Source of the DNA: VBAS01 sp035318985
Lineage (GTDB): Bacteria > Bacteroidota > Bacteroidia > Chitinophagales > Chitinophagaceae
Length of the DNA: 64,000 bases
Reading direction: 5' to 3'
Assembly: GCA_035318985.1 (NCBI GenBank)
Contig: DATHDP010000130.1
Span: 6,405-70,404, forward strand
The notes under the pieces are model-generated. The model was not told the origin of the DNA. It made no database searches and saw nothing but the letters and a program-made list of their open reading frames with translations. Below, piece after piece: positions 8,855-17,608 of the stretch. How positions within the stretch are numbered: the first letter of the stretch is position 1; every line of letters begins with the position of its first letter. Made by a program: the position numbers and the translations under genes.

Positions 8855-9662
8855 TGATACAATTATTTATATGGGTTAATAAAAATTCTTTTATGTTAGG
8901 ATCTTTTGCATAGCGTACTACACGCAAAAGGTTCACCAATTCAAATAAAGGATAAAATTTTCTGTAAAATTCGTATTGTGAAAAGTGTGAATCAATTTTA
9001 TTGTCAATATAGCGAAGGATCGTATTCATCTTTACAAGATCAAAATTCTTGTTGTATAAAAGAAGAGACCATTTGAATTTTGTATCCTGTCTTATTTTGA
9101 CAATATCATTTAATGGGGTCTCAATATAATCATCAAGAAAATCAATTAAACAAATTTCCCTGTTCTCGGCGTCAAAAAGGATATTTGAAAAAGTAAAATC
9201 TCCATGAGAGATCCCGGTTGGAATGACGATCTCTTGTTTCTTCAGGATGATGTTGATAGCATCGAAATCCAGTTCACTGACATTTTTTTTTATTTCTTCT
9301 AATTTTCCATTTATAAGTGAAACATTGATCGGTTTAATGTAAGAGTTAATAATGTTTGACTCAATGAAACTGATGATCTTTTTGGCTACATAATCAATTT
9401 TATTCTTGTTCGAGGTTTGGAAATAGCTGATAAAATCAGTGAAATTCATCAGTTCCATATCAAAGTAATAAAACTCATTTTCATATCCCTCTTGCAGTAC
9501 ACGAGGGGTGATAAAATCGGAAGTGTTCTTAAAGTTTTTCTGTTTTTCAGCCTGTTTGGCCAGCCTTGCTGAACCGTCCTTAGTTGTAGAGGCCTTTCGC
9601 ACAATATGATCAGAAATCAACGATATTTTAAACCCTGAATGTCCCTTGAAACTAAAAACCAT
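8826..9662 (-). CDS. Aminoglycoside phosphotransferase/choline kinase-like kinase
   Basis: The 278-residue product has the family catalytic loop HGDFTFSN (H153, D155, N160) and the following metal site LIDFLDD (D174). Both are typical of APH, choline kinase and LicA-type small-molecule kinases. The N-terminal lobe is divergent. Its 3' end overlaps the nucleotidyltransferase-HAD gene by 29 bp. A kinase followed by a nucleotidyltransferase parallels LicA/LicC, which phosphorylate choline and then make CDP-choline for surface glycans. Here the substrate may be another alcohol. It is transcribed away from the next gene, with a 150-bp divergent gap between. Confidence 0.78.
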   Translation of the reverse strand: MVFSFKGHSGFKISLISDHIVRKASTTKDGSARLAKQAEKQKNFKNTSDFITPRVLQEGYENEFYYFDMELMNFTDFISYFQTSNKNKIDYVAKKIISFIESNIINSYIKPINVSLINGKLEEIKKNVSELDFDAINIILKKQEIVIPTGISHGDFTFSNILFDAENREICLIDFLDDYIETPLNDIVKIRQDTKFKWSLLLYNKNFDLVKMNTILRYIDNKIDSHFSQYEFYRKFYPLFELVNLLRVVRYAKDPNIKEFLLTHINNCINEINCSGSR

Positions 9663-9812
9663 GAGATTTTTTTGTTATTAGCAGCGAACTTAATTCAAAT
9701 TCTGTAGATATTTTTCACGCAACTTTCTATTTTTTGAATAAAGACCGAATATTTACCTATTTTTCAAAATTCTGCGAAATGATAGTTTTGATACAATTAA
9801 AAAAATGTCCTG

Positions 9813-10652
9813 ATGACGAAAACTGTTCCTGAAAGAATAGGCCTTTTTTTGAATAGGGTTGTTTGGAAAAGCAAATACAATTTTTCGAAAGCAGCAATCA
9901 AGATTTTTAAGGTTAAACCTAAAGTAGAATGCAATATTTGCGGATGGCTTGATTTTAACTTTTATAGTGATAAATGGCATCCTTATACGATTTGTCCCAA
10001 TTGTAGTTCCCAAGTACGGCAAAGGCTTTTTTGGGCAATTTTAAACAAGCACAATAAATACAATAAAGAAAAGATTATACGTGATAAAACAGTTTTGCAT
10101 TTCAGTCCTGAAGGACAACTAAGGTATAGCATAAAAGGATTAACCAAGAACTATAAGACAGCAGATTTTTTTGCAGAAGGCTATTATTATGATAATATTG
10201 ATTACAATACCGATATTACTGACATGCGAATTATTGAGGACAACACTTTTGATAGTGTGATTGCTTTTGATGTCCTAGAGCATTTAAGTAATGACAAAAA
10301 AGCACTTGAGGAAATTAAGCGAATTTTAAAACCTGGAGGAATAGCTATATTAACTGTTCCTATGAAAGATAATTTGAAAATTACATATGAAGATTCCTCT
10401 ATTGTAGATCCCAAAGAAAGGGAACAAGTTTATGGACAATTTGATCATTTCCGGATTTATGGGGAGGATTTTTTTGATAGAGTTTCGAAGGTGGGATTAG
10501 AAGTTGAAATTGTTGATCATACTTTATTTGATGATGCCACTTTAAAAAGGTATGTATTATTTCCACCAGTTTTATCCTCAAACCCTTTGGCAACTAATTA
10601 TAGAAAAATTTATTTTGGAACAAAGCAGAACAACCCGACCCCTAATTTTTAA
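9813..10652 (+). CDS. Methyltransferase with N-terminal zinc ribbon
   Basis: Four cysteines at 40, 43, 61 and 64 (CNIC and CPNC) form a probable zinc ribbon. A class I methyltransferase domain follows, with the motif IV region FDSVIAFDVLEHLS (146-159) and ILKPGGIAILTVPM (171-184). The motif I position (VLHFSPEGQ, 94-102) is unusual because it lacks the standard GxGxG. The 279-residue protein lacks a signal peptide. Zinc ribbons of this kind occur in bacterial methyltransferases of capsule loci, where they may dock a partner. It stands alone between the divergent kinase and a 156-bp gap. Confidence 0.78.
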   Translation: MTKTVPERIGLFLNRVVWKSKYNFSKAAIKIFKVKPKVECNICGWLDFNFYSDKWHPYTICPNCSSQVRQRLFWAILNKHNKYNKEKIIRDKTVLHFSPEGQLRYSIKGLTKNYKTADFFAEGYYYDNIDYNTDITDMRIIEDNTFDSVIAFDVLEHLSNDKKALEEIKRILKPGGIAILTVPMKDNLKITYEDSSIVDPKEREQVYGQFDHFRIYGEDFFDRVSKVGLEVEIVDHTLFDDATLKRYVLFPPVLSSNPLATNYRKIYFGTKQNNPTPNF

Positions 10653-10785
10653 TATTTTTGGATCAATGTTTAAATTTTAGCTGTTCCGAGCCTTTTCTAT
10701 AGTTATTGTGTCGATATAGAAATATACTTTAAGCCTTGTTTTTTCGTTTTATGGCTAGTCCGAACCCGCAAAAACTGTTTTTTAA

Positions 10786-10798
10786 TATTTTGCGTAAA
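10786..10798 (+). promoter_or_regulatory. Candidate promoter element shared with 12307-12320
   Basis: The ten-base string TTTGCGTAAA (10789-10798) preceded by ATAT-like sequence occurs 20 bases before the ATG at 10809. The same string occurs 24 bases before the ATG at 12335. It resembles a Bacteroidota -7 box (TAnnTTTG) with one spacing deviation. No -33 element is obvious. Confidence 0.3.
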
Positions 10799-10808
10799 AT
10801 CCAAACTA

Positions 10809-12233
10809 ATGAAAGTCATCCTCTTTGAGCTCAATGAAGTTCCCTACAAGGTCATTCACCATTTTTGCAAGCTTTACCCCGAATCAAATCTCGCCAAAGT
10901 CTTATCAAAAGGAAGAAAATACGAGACATATGCTGAGGATCAGGGGCATCTTTCACCCTGGATCACCTGGCCAACTGTTCATAGAGGTGTAACTAATGAA
11001 AAACATTTTATTTCTGATTTTGGGCAAGACTTAAACGATCAGGAAAAGCAATATCCTGCTATCTGGAACACACTTGCAAAAAATGGCGTAAAGGTGGGTG
11101 TATTCGGATCGTTACATACATACCCGTTGCCCGGAAGCATGGTCCGTAAAGATTCCGTTGGAGAAAATTTTTCTTTTTATGTACCGGATACTTTTGCAGC
11201 AGGCAGTGAGTGTTTCCCTAAAAAACTCGAAACATTTCAGCAGTTCAATCTGGCGATGGCAAGAGACAACAGTCGAGTGGTAAGCAACAAGATCCCTGGC
11301 AGAGAAGCGTTGCAATTCTTAATAAAGTTGCCGGATATGGGTTTGAAAATCAAAACGGCAACTGATATAGCCACCCAATTAGTAGATGAAAAGATCAATA
11401 AATGGAAGGTGGTAAGAAGAAGAACTTATCAGTCAGTTATTGGGTTTGATATTTTTTGCAAACAACTTGAAACACATAGGCCTGACTTTGTTACATTTTT
11501 TACTAATCATGTCGCATCATCACAGCATCGTTACTGGGCAGCGGCATTTCCTGAAGATTATGAAAATTTAAAACTCGGAAGAGAGTGGATCGAAACTTAT
11601 AATGGTGAAATAGTTTATACCATGAAAAAAGCTGATCAGATGATCGGCAGGCTTGTAAAATTCATAGATAAAAACCCTGAATATTCTTTATGGGTACTTT
11701 CAAGCATGGGGCAGCAAGCGGTGGAAGCAAAAGAAATTTACACAGACTTATTTGTGACCAATGGAAAAAAGTTCATGGATAATTTTGATCTTGGTTCTGG
11801 CAATTATGAATTAAAGCCTTCCATGGTGCCTCAGTTCAACGTACAAATTCATGTAGATAAAAGAAAGGAGTTTGAAGAAAAGCTGTCGACTCTTCGAATC
11901 AATGATCAGCCGATACATTCCCGTCAAAAAGCGGAAGGATTTTATAGTCTTGACATTGGTTTACCCAATCTGGAAGAAAGTAAAATAAAGATTCAATTAA
12001 TGGACCAGGTCATTCCATTAGAATATTCAGGAATGAAGAATGTAAAAATACAGGATCGTTGCGGTGCAACGGCATATCATATTCCTAATGGTTCGCTTAT
12101 TATTTATGCTCCGGCATTTGGTTTGAACGGAAAGGACATAACCAATATTTCTACAACAGAGATTGCTCCAACCATTCTACATAATTTCAATGTCTCAAGA
12201 CCATCCTACATGAGTAAGAGTATCTTGTCATAG
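10809..12233 (+). CDS. Alkaline phosphatase superfamily protein with altered metal-site motifs
   Basis: The 474-residue protein starts directly on a beta strand (MKVILFELNEVP). It has a nucleophile-like region at residues 47-61 (HLSPWITWPTVHRG), as in type I phosphodiesterase and nucleotide pyrophosphatase enzymes. TNHVASSQHRYW at 232-243 stands where those enzymes have DxxxHxxW. The expected SDHG metal motif appears as SSMG at 298-301, so two usual ligands look replaced. A C-terminal TEIAPTILHNF resembles the family's closing segment. There is no signal peptide. It may act as a non-standard hydrolase or transferase of phosphorylated groups on the glycan, or may have lost catalysis. It is flanked by gaps of 156 and 101 bp. 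Confidence 0.7.
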   Translation: MKVILFELNEVPYKVIHHFCKLYPESNLAKVLSKGRKYETYAEDQGHLSPWITWPTVHRGVTNEKHFISDFGQDLNDQEKQYPAIWNTLAKNGVKVGVFGSLHTYPLPGSMVRKDSVGENFSFYVPDTFAAGSECFPKKLETFQQFNLAMARDNSRVVSNKIPGREALQFLIKLPDMGLKIKTATDIATQLVDEKINKWKVVRRRTYQSVIGFDIFCKQLETHRPDFVTFFTNHVASSQHRYWAAAFPEDYENLKLGREWIETYNGEIVYTMKKADQMIGRLVKFIDKNPEYSLWVLSSMGQQAVEAKEIYTDLFVTNGKKFMDNFDLGSGNYELKPSMVPQFNVQIHVDKRKEFEEKLSTLRINDQPIHSRQKAEGFYSLDIGLPNLEESKIKIQLMDQVIPLEYSGMKNVKIQDRCGATAYHIPNGSLIIYAPAFGLNGKDITNISTTEIAPTILHNFNVSRPSYMSKSILS

Positions 12234-12306
12234 TTGACTCAGAGATTTTAATAGTTGAGATAAAGCATAAGAAATATGAATGACGATCTTTTCGTTCTTT
12301 GACCTT

Positions 12307-12314
12307 TATATTTG
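12307..12314 (+). promoter_or_regulatory. Candidate Bacteroidota -7 element
   Basis: TATATTTG matches the TAnnTTTG -7 consensus and lies 20 bases before the ATG at 12335. It is followed by CGTAAA, as in the candidate upstream of 10809. No clear -33 TTG was found at the usual distance, so this is tentative. Confidence 0.35.
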
Positions 12315-12334
12315 CGTAAATTGATTCCCCTCGA

Positions 12335-13567
12335 ATGAAAGTTAAACAGAAGTTGAGTGTTATCCTGCTTGAAATAAGATACAAATACTGGTTTTATGAT
12401 TTGTTTTTTGCCTGCAGGGATCTGGAAATAGGGGCTTTTGAAGGGCAGAAAATTGGGATCGATGATATTCCCAACCCTTATCAATTGCCATTTTTTGACA
12501 AGGCCGATGCTATTTTTATTTCCACTGACTGGGTCAATTGGATAATAGAAGAAAAAAAATTAGATATCCGGGTTGTATTGAATAAACTAAGAAAATTTTC
12601 AAATAAAATTGTGGGTGCTGACGGGTTTGATACTTTTTCAGTTTTTATGGCTCCCAAAGCAATTGACGAAATGGATTTTGTATTAAAAGCACAGGGCTAT
12701 TACAAAGACAGGGAACTTCATAACTATGAAACGGGCACATATTATGGAAAAGGAGACAATTGGTACGAAAAAATAACAAGGAGAAATGTTACCTATTCAA
12801 GCCGGCAATTAGACAAACTCAAACTCTCGCTTCCATGTACAATAAACATTAATGCAACCGTTCGAAGAAGGATCAGAAAGATCAAACCAAATATTTCTTC
12901 TTTATCTGCAGTTATCAGGTCATTTGGCGACAGGGTTATTAAGCTTGATGAAATAATAAGGACCCCTTTGATAAAACCTGCTATGGGTGTTCATTTTATA
13001 GGCTCATTGACTCATTTTGCAAGGGTCCGGTTTATACAAATTTTAAAACAAAATAATATCAGCGGTCGATATGGACTATCTGGCATGACTAAATATTTCT
13101 GGGGGAGTTATGGGGATACTGACTTTCCAAACAAGTTGGATGAAGAAAAAGCAATACAATACTTAAAGCAAAAGGGATATTGGACAGAACCGATCAATCG
13201 TCTTTTTTTTAAAAGAACATTGCTTGATTATTTTGTAATTGCAGCACCCAATGGTCATGGAGAATTAACTTTCAGGCATGCAGAAGCATTGGAAGCCGGG
13301 CGGCTATTGGTTTGCCAGGACCTTCACCACGTAGAAATGATGTTTCCATTTATTAATGGACATAATGCAGTTTTTTGCAAACCGGATTTTTCTGATTTTA
13401 ATGAAATAATTCAACATATTTTTCAGAAAAATAATTTTGAAAAATATGATCAGATAGCTCAAACAGGAAAAAAAGAATGGACAGCATGGATCAAAGACAT
13501 TGATGCAATATTATATGAGGGGGTTACAAAATATTTAGTAGAAACAAATAATAAACCAGGAATATGA
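12335..13567 (+). CDS. Glycosyltransferase-like protein (GT-B C-terminal signature)
   Basis: The first 300 residues are not recognisable. Near residues 305-330 the sequence HGELTFRHAEALEAGRLLV followed by CQD resembles the donor-binding end of GT-B enzymes, where a glutamate-rich helix precedes a conserved G-(K/R)-x-(L/I)-hydrophobic strand. The last 60 residues (DFSDFNEIIQHIFQ and onward) are typical of GT1/GT4 tails. The length of 410 residues fits. It overlaps the FkbM-type gene by 4 bp (ATGA), so these two are translationally coupled. It likely transfers a sugar during repeat-unit assembly. Confidence 0.65.
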   Translation: MKVKQKLSVILLEIRYKYWFYDLFFACRDLEIGAFEGQKIGIDDIPNPYQLPFFDKADAIFISTDWVNWIIEEKKLDIRVVLNKLRKFSNKIVGADGFDTFSVFMAPKAIDEMDFVLKAQGYYKDRELHNYETGTYYGKGDNWYEKITRRNVTYSSRQLDKLKLSLPCTININATVRRRIRKIKPNISSLSAVIRSFGDRVIKLDEIIRTPLIKPAMGVHFIGSLTHFARVRFIQILKQNNISGRYGLSGMTKYFWGSYGDTDFPNKLDEEKAIQYLKQKGYWTEPINRLFFKRTLLDYFVIAAPNGHGELTFRHAEALEAGRLLVCQDLHHVEMMFPFINGHNAVFCKPDFSDFNEIIQHIFQKNNFEKYDQIAQTGKKEWTAWIKDIDAILYEGVTKYLVETNNKPGI

Positions 13568-14307
13568 AGATCAAACAGGCGTTAAAGAAAATTGTTCTTT
13601 TTATTTTTCCTCGTGGCACTGGTCGTTTTAATTGGCTTTATTATCATTTTTATTGGAAGCCAGAAGGAGAAATTGGCAGATATATACAAAATTATAGCAG
13701 GGAAAAGGGAAAAGGAAAGATGACATTCATCCAGGTAGGGGCCAACGATGGCTTTACAGGAGATAATATTTTTTGGTTCATAAAATATCACCTGTGGTCA
13801 GGTGTCTTGATTGAACCGGTAGGTTACTTGTTTGAAAAATTAAAAAGGACCTACAAGCATTGTAGCAATCAATTATTTTTTGAAAATGTTGCCATATCAG
13901 AAAAAGATGAAATAAAAGAATTTTATTACATCGAAAATTTTCAGGAAGATCAACAATATCCTGAATGGTTGAAACAACTTGGGTCATTTAAAAAGGAACA
14001 TGTTGAATGGGTTGAAAAAGCATACCCCGGACTCCAAATGAAAGCAGAAAAAATTAATTGTGTATTGCTTACCAGTTTAGTAGAAAAATATAATTATCAT
14101 AACCTGGATTTCCTTTACATTGATGTGGAAGGATATGATTTCGAGATAATAAAATCAATAGATTTTTCTAAACTCAATCCGCGGTTAATTTATTATGAGC
14201 ACAGACATTTGAGTAGTGAGGATAAAGAAAATAGCAAAAAATTTCTTACAGAAAAAGGATATGATATTATCGCGGGTGAATTTGATAATCTTGCCATCAC
14301 AAAATAA
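13564..14307 (+). CDS. FkbM family methyltransferase
   Basis: The 247-residue protein carries the family's motif I (MTFIQVGANDGF, 53-64), the IEP segment after strand 2 (GVLIEPVGYL) and LDFLYIDVEGYDFEIIK near 180-196. These are hallmarks of FkbM O-methyltransferases. Members of this family methylate hydroxyl groups of polyketides and of capsule or O-antigen sugars. Translation is coupled to the preceding glycosyltransferase by an ATGA overlap. A GT2 gene follows after 39 bp. The precise target sugar is unknown. Confidence 0.9.
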   Translation: MKIKQALKKIVLFIFPRGTGRFNWLYYHFYWKPEGEIGRYIQNYSREKGKGKMTFIQVGANDGFTGDNIFWFIKYHLWSGVLIEPVGYLFEKLKRTYKHCSNQLFFENVAISEKDEIKEFYYIENFQEDQQYPEWLKQLGSFKKEHVEWVEKAYPGLQMKAEKINCVLLTSLVEKYNYHNLDFLYIDVEGYDFEIIKSIDFSKLNPRLIYYEHRHLSSEDKENSKKFLTEKGYDIIAGEFDNLAITK

Positions 14308-14346
14308 TTCAGCAAACGATTTTTAAAGCTTTATTTATTTTTTTAA

Positions 14347-15501
14347 ATGTATAATGAATTATTAAAAAGCTTACCTGTTCCTTCCGATGACAAAACTGGA
14401 TGGCCCTGGCGACAAGACCCCCCCCTTTCAGTTTATTCTCATCGTTTTGAATGGCCAAAGATCTCAATTGTTACACCAAGTTATAACCAGGGTATATTTC
14501 TTGAAGAAACATTACGCTCCATTTTACTTCAAAACTATCCCAACCTCGAGCTGATTGTAATTGATGGTGGAAGTAAGGACAACTCAGTTGAAATTATTAA
14601 GAAATACGAACCCTGGATCACTTATTGGATCAGCGAAAAAGATAAGGGTCAAAGTGATGCTATCAATAAAGGAACAAGAAAGGCAACGGGAGAAATTTTA
14701 AACTGGATCAATAGTGATGACCTGCTGACTCCCGGGTCTTTAAAAAAAGTAGCAGAAATTTTTTCCCAACAGGCTGACGATGTAGGATTGATCCATGGCG
14801 GCACCGTTCTGTTTACTAGCAAAAAAGTACTGCGGAATGACTGGGGTGTAGAAGATCCTTCATTAGAGAGATACCTGGCCGGCATCGCATTTTCTCAACC
14901 TTCATCATTTTTTCTCAAGAAATATTTTGATATGGTAGGCGGGCAGGTAAGCGAAAACTTGCATTATGGAATGGATTATGATCTTTATTGCCGGCTTGCC
15001 TGCGTTTGCAAATTTGTTCCGGTCAATGATATTTTTACAAAATATCGATATCATGATAACAGTAAAAGCGTAGCTGAGCAACATAAATTTATTGGAGACT
15101 GGAGCCGGTCTTTTGTCAATCTTTGCAAGAATGTTAAATGGGATGATCTGTTGTCGACAATAAAAAATGATAATATTTTAGAGCAAGAAATTTTTTCTTA
15201 TCATTATCCTTTTCCGTTTCATGTAAATGAAGAATTAATTGATAAAGCAGATAAGAAAAGAGTTCTATTTTATCATTACTGCTATGTTTTAAAGGCAGCT
15301 TACCTTGCAGGTGAAAGAAAAAAGGCAAGGGAAATAGTCATTTTACTAAAGAAAAAATTTTCAAGAGAAATGCTCAATGCGGAAAAATATATTCCACAGA
15401 TCCTGGTAAGATTAAAATTACCCGAATCAGTTTTGAGTTTTATTATCGGGCTTAAAAAGAATTATCAAAACCTGTTTGCAGGAAAACAAACTTCTAAATG
15501 A
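14347..15501 (+). CDS. GT2 family glycosyltransferase
   Basis: This protein has the GT-A pattern of GT2 enzymes: nucleotide-binding strand SIVTPSYNQG (40-49), VIDGGSKD (71-78), and the metal-binding NSDD at 122-125. The downstream segment MDYDLYCRLA, near residue 210, corresponds to the acceptor-site ED/DY region. At 384 residues it has an extra C-terminal helical part of about 100 residues. It has no transmembrane segment. It overlaps the next GT2 gene by 4 bp, so the two probably act successively on the same growing repeat unit. Confidence 0.92.
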   Translation: MYNELLKSLPVPSDDKTGWPWRQDPPLSVYSHRFEWPKISIVTPSYNQGIFLEETLRSILLQNYPNLELIVIDGGSKDNSVEIIKKYEPWITYWISEKDKGQSDAINKGTRKATGEILNWINSDDLLTPGSLKKVAEIFSQQADDVGLIHGGTVLFTSKKVLRNDWGVEDPSLERYLAGIAFSQPSSFFLKKYFDMVGGQVSENLHYGMDYDLYCRLACVCKFVPVNDIFTKYRYHDNSKSVAEQHKFIGDWSRSFVNLCKNVKWDDLLSTIKNDNILEQEIFSYHYPFPFHVNEELIDKADKKRVLFYHYCYVLKAAYLAGERKKAREIVILLKKKFSREMLNAEKYIPQILVRLKLPESVLSFIIGLKKNYQNLFAGKQTSK

Positions 15502-16388
15502 TCTTTTTTTCAGTCGTTATTCCGGTTTACAACCGGGCTCAGATTCTTTGCGAAACAATCGATACCGTTCTGTCGCAAACGTATGCTCATTTTGAATTGA
15601 TCATTGTTGATGATGGAAGCACTGATAATACTGGCGAAACCATAAAAAAAAAGTATAGCGATGCAAGGATACGGTATTATTATAAAGAGAATGGAGAACG
15701 GGGAGCAGCCAGGAATTATGGGATTAAACATGCCAATGGCGACTATGTCGTATTCTTTGACTCAGACGATTATATGCATGCAGATTATCTCTCCCTTTTG
15801 CAGGAAAAATTATTAAAAGACACTACAATAAATTTTATCGCTACGAAGTATCAATTGAAGGAAGATACTGGCCGAATCACGGGGGGAGGAAGCATCACTT
15901 TAAAAGAAGGCCTCTACAATTATAAATGTTTGCTACAAGGAAATTGTTTCAGCTGCCTGTATGCAATCAAGAAAAGCAATCCTCAGTTAAAATTATTTCC
16001 CGAAGACAGAAAATATGCAACTCTCGAGGATTGGATTTTTATATTGAATAATTTACGTTATGATAACCTTTACCTTATTGATAAAATTGCTATTTCAGTA
16101 CGACATAATGATAGTCGTTCAACAGCCGATAATCAAAGAGTAATTAAGGTCAGGGATCTGGCTACAGAATGGATACTCGGGAATGTTTCATTGGACCATT
16201 CTGAGAAACAAGAATTATCAGCCTGGTCACACTATTATAAAGCGATTCATTATTATTTGGATCATAATAGAAAAGATTCGTTTAATGAAGTTGCTAAGGC
16301 AATAAAAATCGGAGGTTTAAATAAGAATTTTACGGTAATGCTTATGAAATCAATTATTGGAAGAAAAATAATTACAGCGATACGATGA
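15498..16388 (+). CDS. GT2 family glycosyltransferase
   Basis: A compact 296-residue GT-A enzyme with SVVIPVYNR (5-13), IIVDDGSTDNT (35-45) and the metal site FFDSDD (86-91). The segment LEDWIFIL near residue 177 provides the usual catalytic-base region. The start overlaps the upstream stop by 4 bp and its own stop overlaps the next glycosyltransferase start by 4 bp. This gives an unbroken coupled chain of three glycosyltransferases. The sugar specificity is unknown. Confidence 0.93.
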   Translation: MIFFSVVIPVYNRAQILCETIDTVLSQTYAHFELIIVDDGSTDNTGETIKKKYSDARIRYYYKENGERGAARNYGIKHANGDYVVFFDSDDYMHADYLSLLQEKLLKDTTINFIATKYQLKEDTGRITGGGSITLKEGLYNYKCLLQGNCFSCLYAIKKSNPQLKLFPEDRKYATLEDWIFILNNLRYDNLYLIDKIAISVRHNDSRSTADNQRVIKVRDLATEWILGNVSLDHSEKQELSAWSHYYKAIHYYLDHNRKDSFNEVAKAIKIGGLNKNFTVMLMKSIIGRKIITAIR

Positions 16389-17608
16389 AACTTTCCGGGA
16401 ATATTCTTGTACTGACGCAATGGAGTTTTAAAGATGCTTTGGTCCAGACCTATACTCTTCCTTATGTTGATATAATAAGAGAAACGATCGGGGTTGATAA
16501 AAAAATCATTATAGTTACTGCTGAACAGGAAAAGAAAGCTTTATCATCTGAAGAGCTTAGCGAAATAAATAGACAATGGAAAAAAAGGAATATGGAATTG
16601 ATCGTGCAGCCATACAAACGATATGGATGGAAGAAGATTGTAAAGGGCATTGGACAAATAATAACGCTTTATCGAATCATAAAAAAAAATAGAGTTGCAG
16701 TTATTCATCCATTTTGTACTCCGGCAGGGAGTATCGGCTATCTGCTTTCTATGGTTTCCGGGACTGCCCTGGTGATTGATAGTTATGAACCTCACGCTAC
16801 AGCGATGGTTGAAACGGGTGCCTGGAAAAAAGATAGTTCTTCTTTTAAAATATTATTTGCATTGGAAAAAAAACTTTCTAAAAGAGCGGCATACCTAATT
16901 GCAACTACAGCAGGAATGAAACAGTATGCGTTAGATAATTATGGCATTGAACTTAAAAATATTTTTGTTAAACCAGCATGTATAAGTTTTAAAGATTTTT
17001 ATCCGCGGCCGAAAAATGTAATATTAATGAAGAAACTCGGCCTGGATAATAAAATTGTATGTGTATATGCGGGCAAATTAGGAGGCACTTATCTTAAAGA
17101 TGAGGTGTTTGATTTTGTAAAAGCCTGTTATGAGTATTGGGGAGAAGACTTTCGGTTTCTTATGCTAACAGAAGAATCTGATGATGCAATTCAAAATCAG
17201 GCAAAAAGAGTAAATATTCCGCTGAATGTAATCGTTAAACAATATGTAGAACACAAGGATGTACCAAATTATCTTTCTTTAGGTGACTTTGGTATCAATC
17301 CCCAGGTTCCTGTGCCGTCAAAAAGGTATGGTTCCCCAATAAAAAACGGAGAATATTGGGCCATGGGTTTACCCATTGTTATTTCACCAAATATTTCAGA
17401 TGATTCAGATATCATTTTGCAAAATGAAATTGGGGTGATAACTAATTTGAAACAATTAGAAACAATGGCTACAGCGGTACGTCAGATGGATCAATTATTA
17501 AAAAATAATAGTCGGGAATTTCTGCAGGAAAAAATATTTGGTATCGCAAAAAAATACCGTTCTTTTGATATAGCCAGGAAGATATATCCATTAATTTATG
17601 AAAACTGA
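16385..17608 (+). CDS. GT4-like glycosyltransferase
   Basis: The 407-residue protein has a GT-B architecture. The N-terminal acceptor domain includes VIDSYEPHATAMVETG near residues 128-143. The C-terminal donor domain includes VCVYAGKLGG (about 223-232) and a donor-site stretch SPIKNGEYWAMGLPIVISP near 318-336. The ENGEYWAMG pattern substitutes for the standard EX7E glutamates. It overlaps its neighbours by 4 bp upstream and 11 bp downstream and is part of the coupled glycosyltransferase chain. It probably acts on the cytoplasmic membrane face. Confidence 0.82.
   Translation: MKLSGNILVLTQWSFKDALVQTYTLPYVDIIRETIGVDKKIIIVTAEQEKKALSSEELSEINRQWKKRNMELIVQPYKRYGWKKIVKGIGQIITLYRIIKKNRVAVIHPFCTPAGSIGYLLSMVSGTALVIDSYEPHATAMVETGAWKKDSSSFKILFALEKKLSKRAAYLIATTAGMKQYALDNYGIELKNIFVKPACISFKDFYPRPKNVILMKKLGLDNKIVCVYAGKLGGTYLKDEVFDFVKACYEYWGEDFRFLMLTEESDDAIQNQAKRVNIPLNVIVKQYVEHKDVPNYLSLGDFGINPQVPVPSKRYGSPIKNGEYWAMGLPIVISPNISDDSDIILQNEIGVITNLKQLETMATAVRQMDQLLKNNSREFLQEKIFGIAKKYRSFDIARKIYPLIYEN

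Noticed and set aside
10751..10828. 25-codon reading frame starting MASPNPQKLFF overlapping the AlkP-like gene start
   Set aside because: Too short, ends inside the next gene, and overlaps the candidate promoter string; no homology can be shown.
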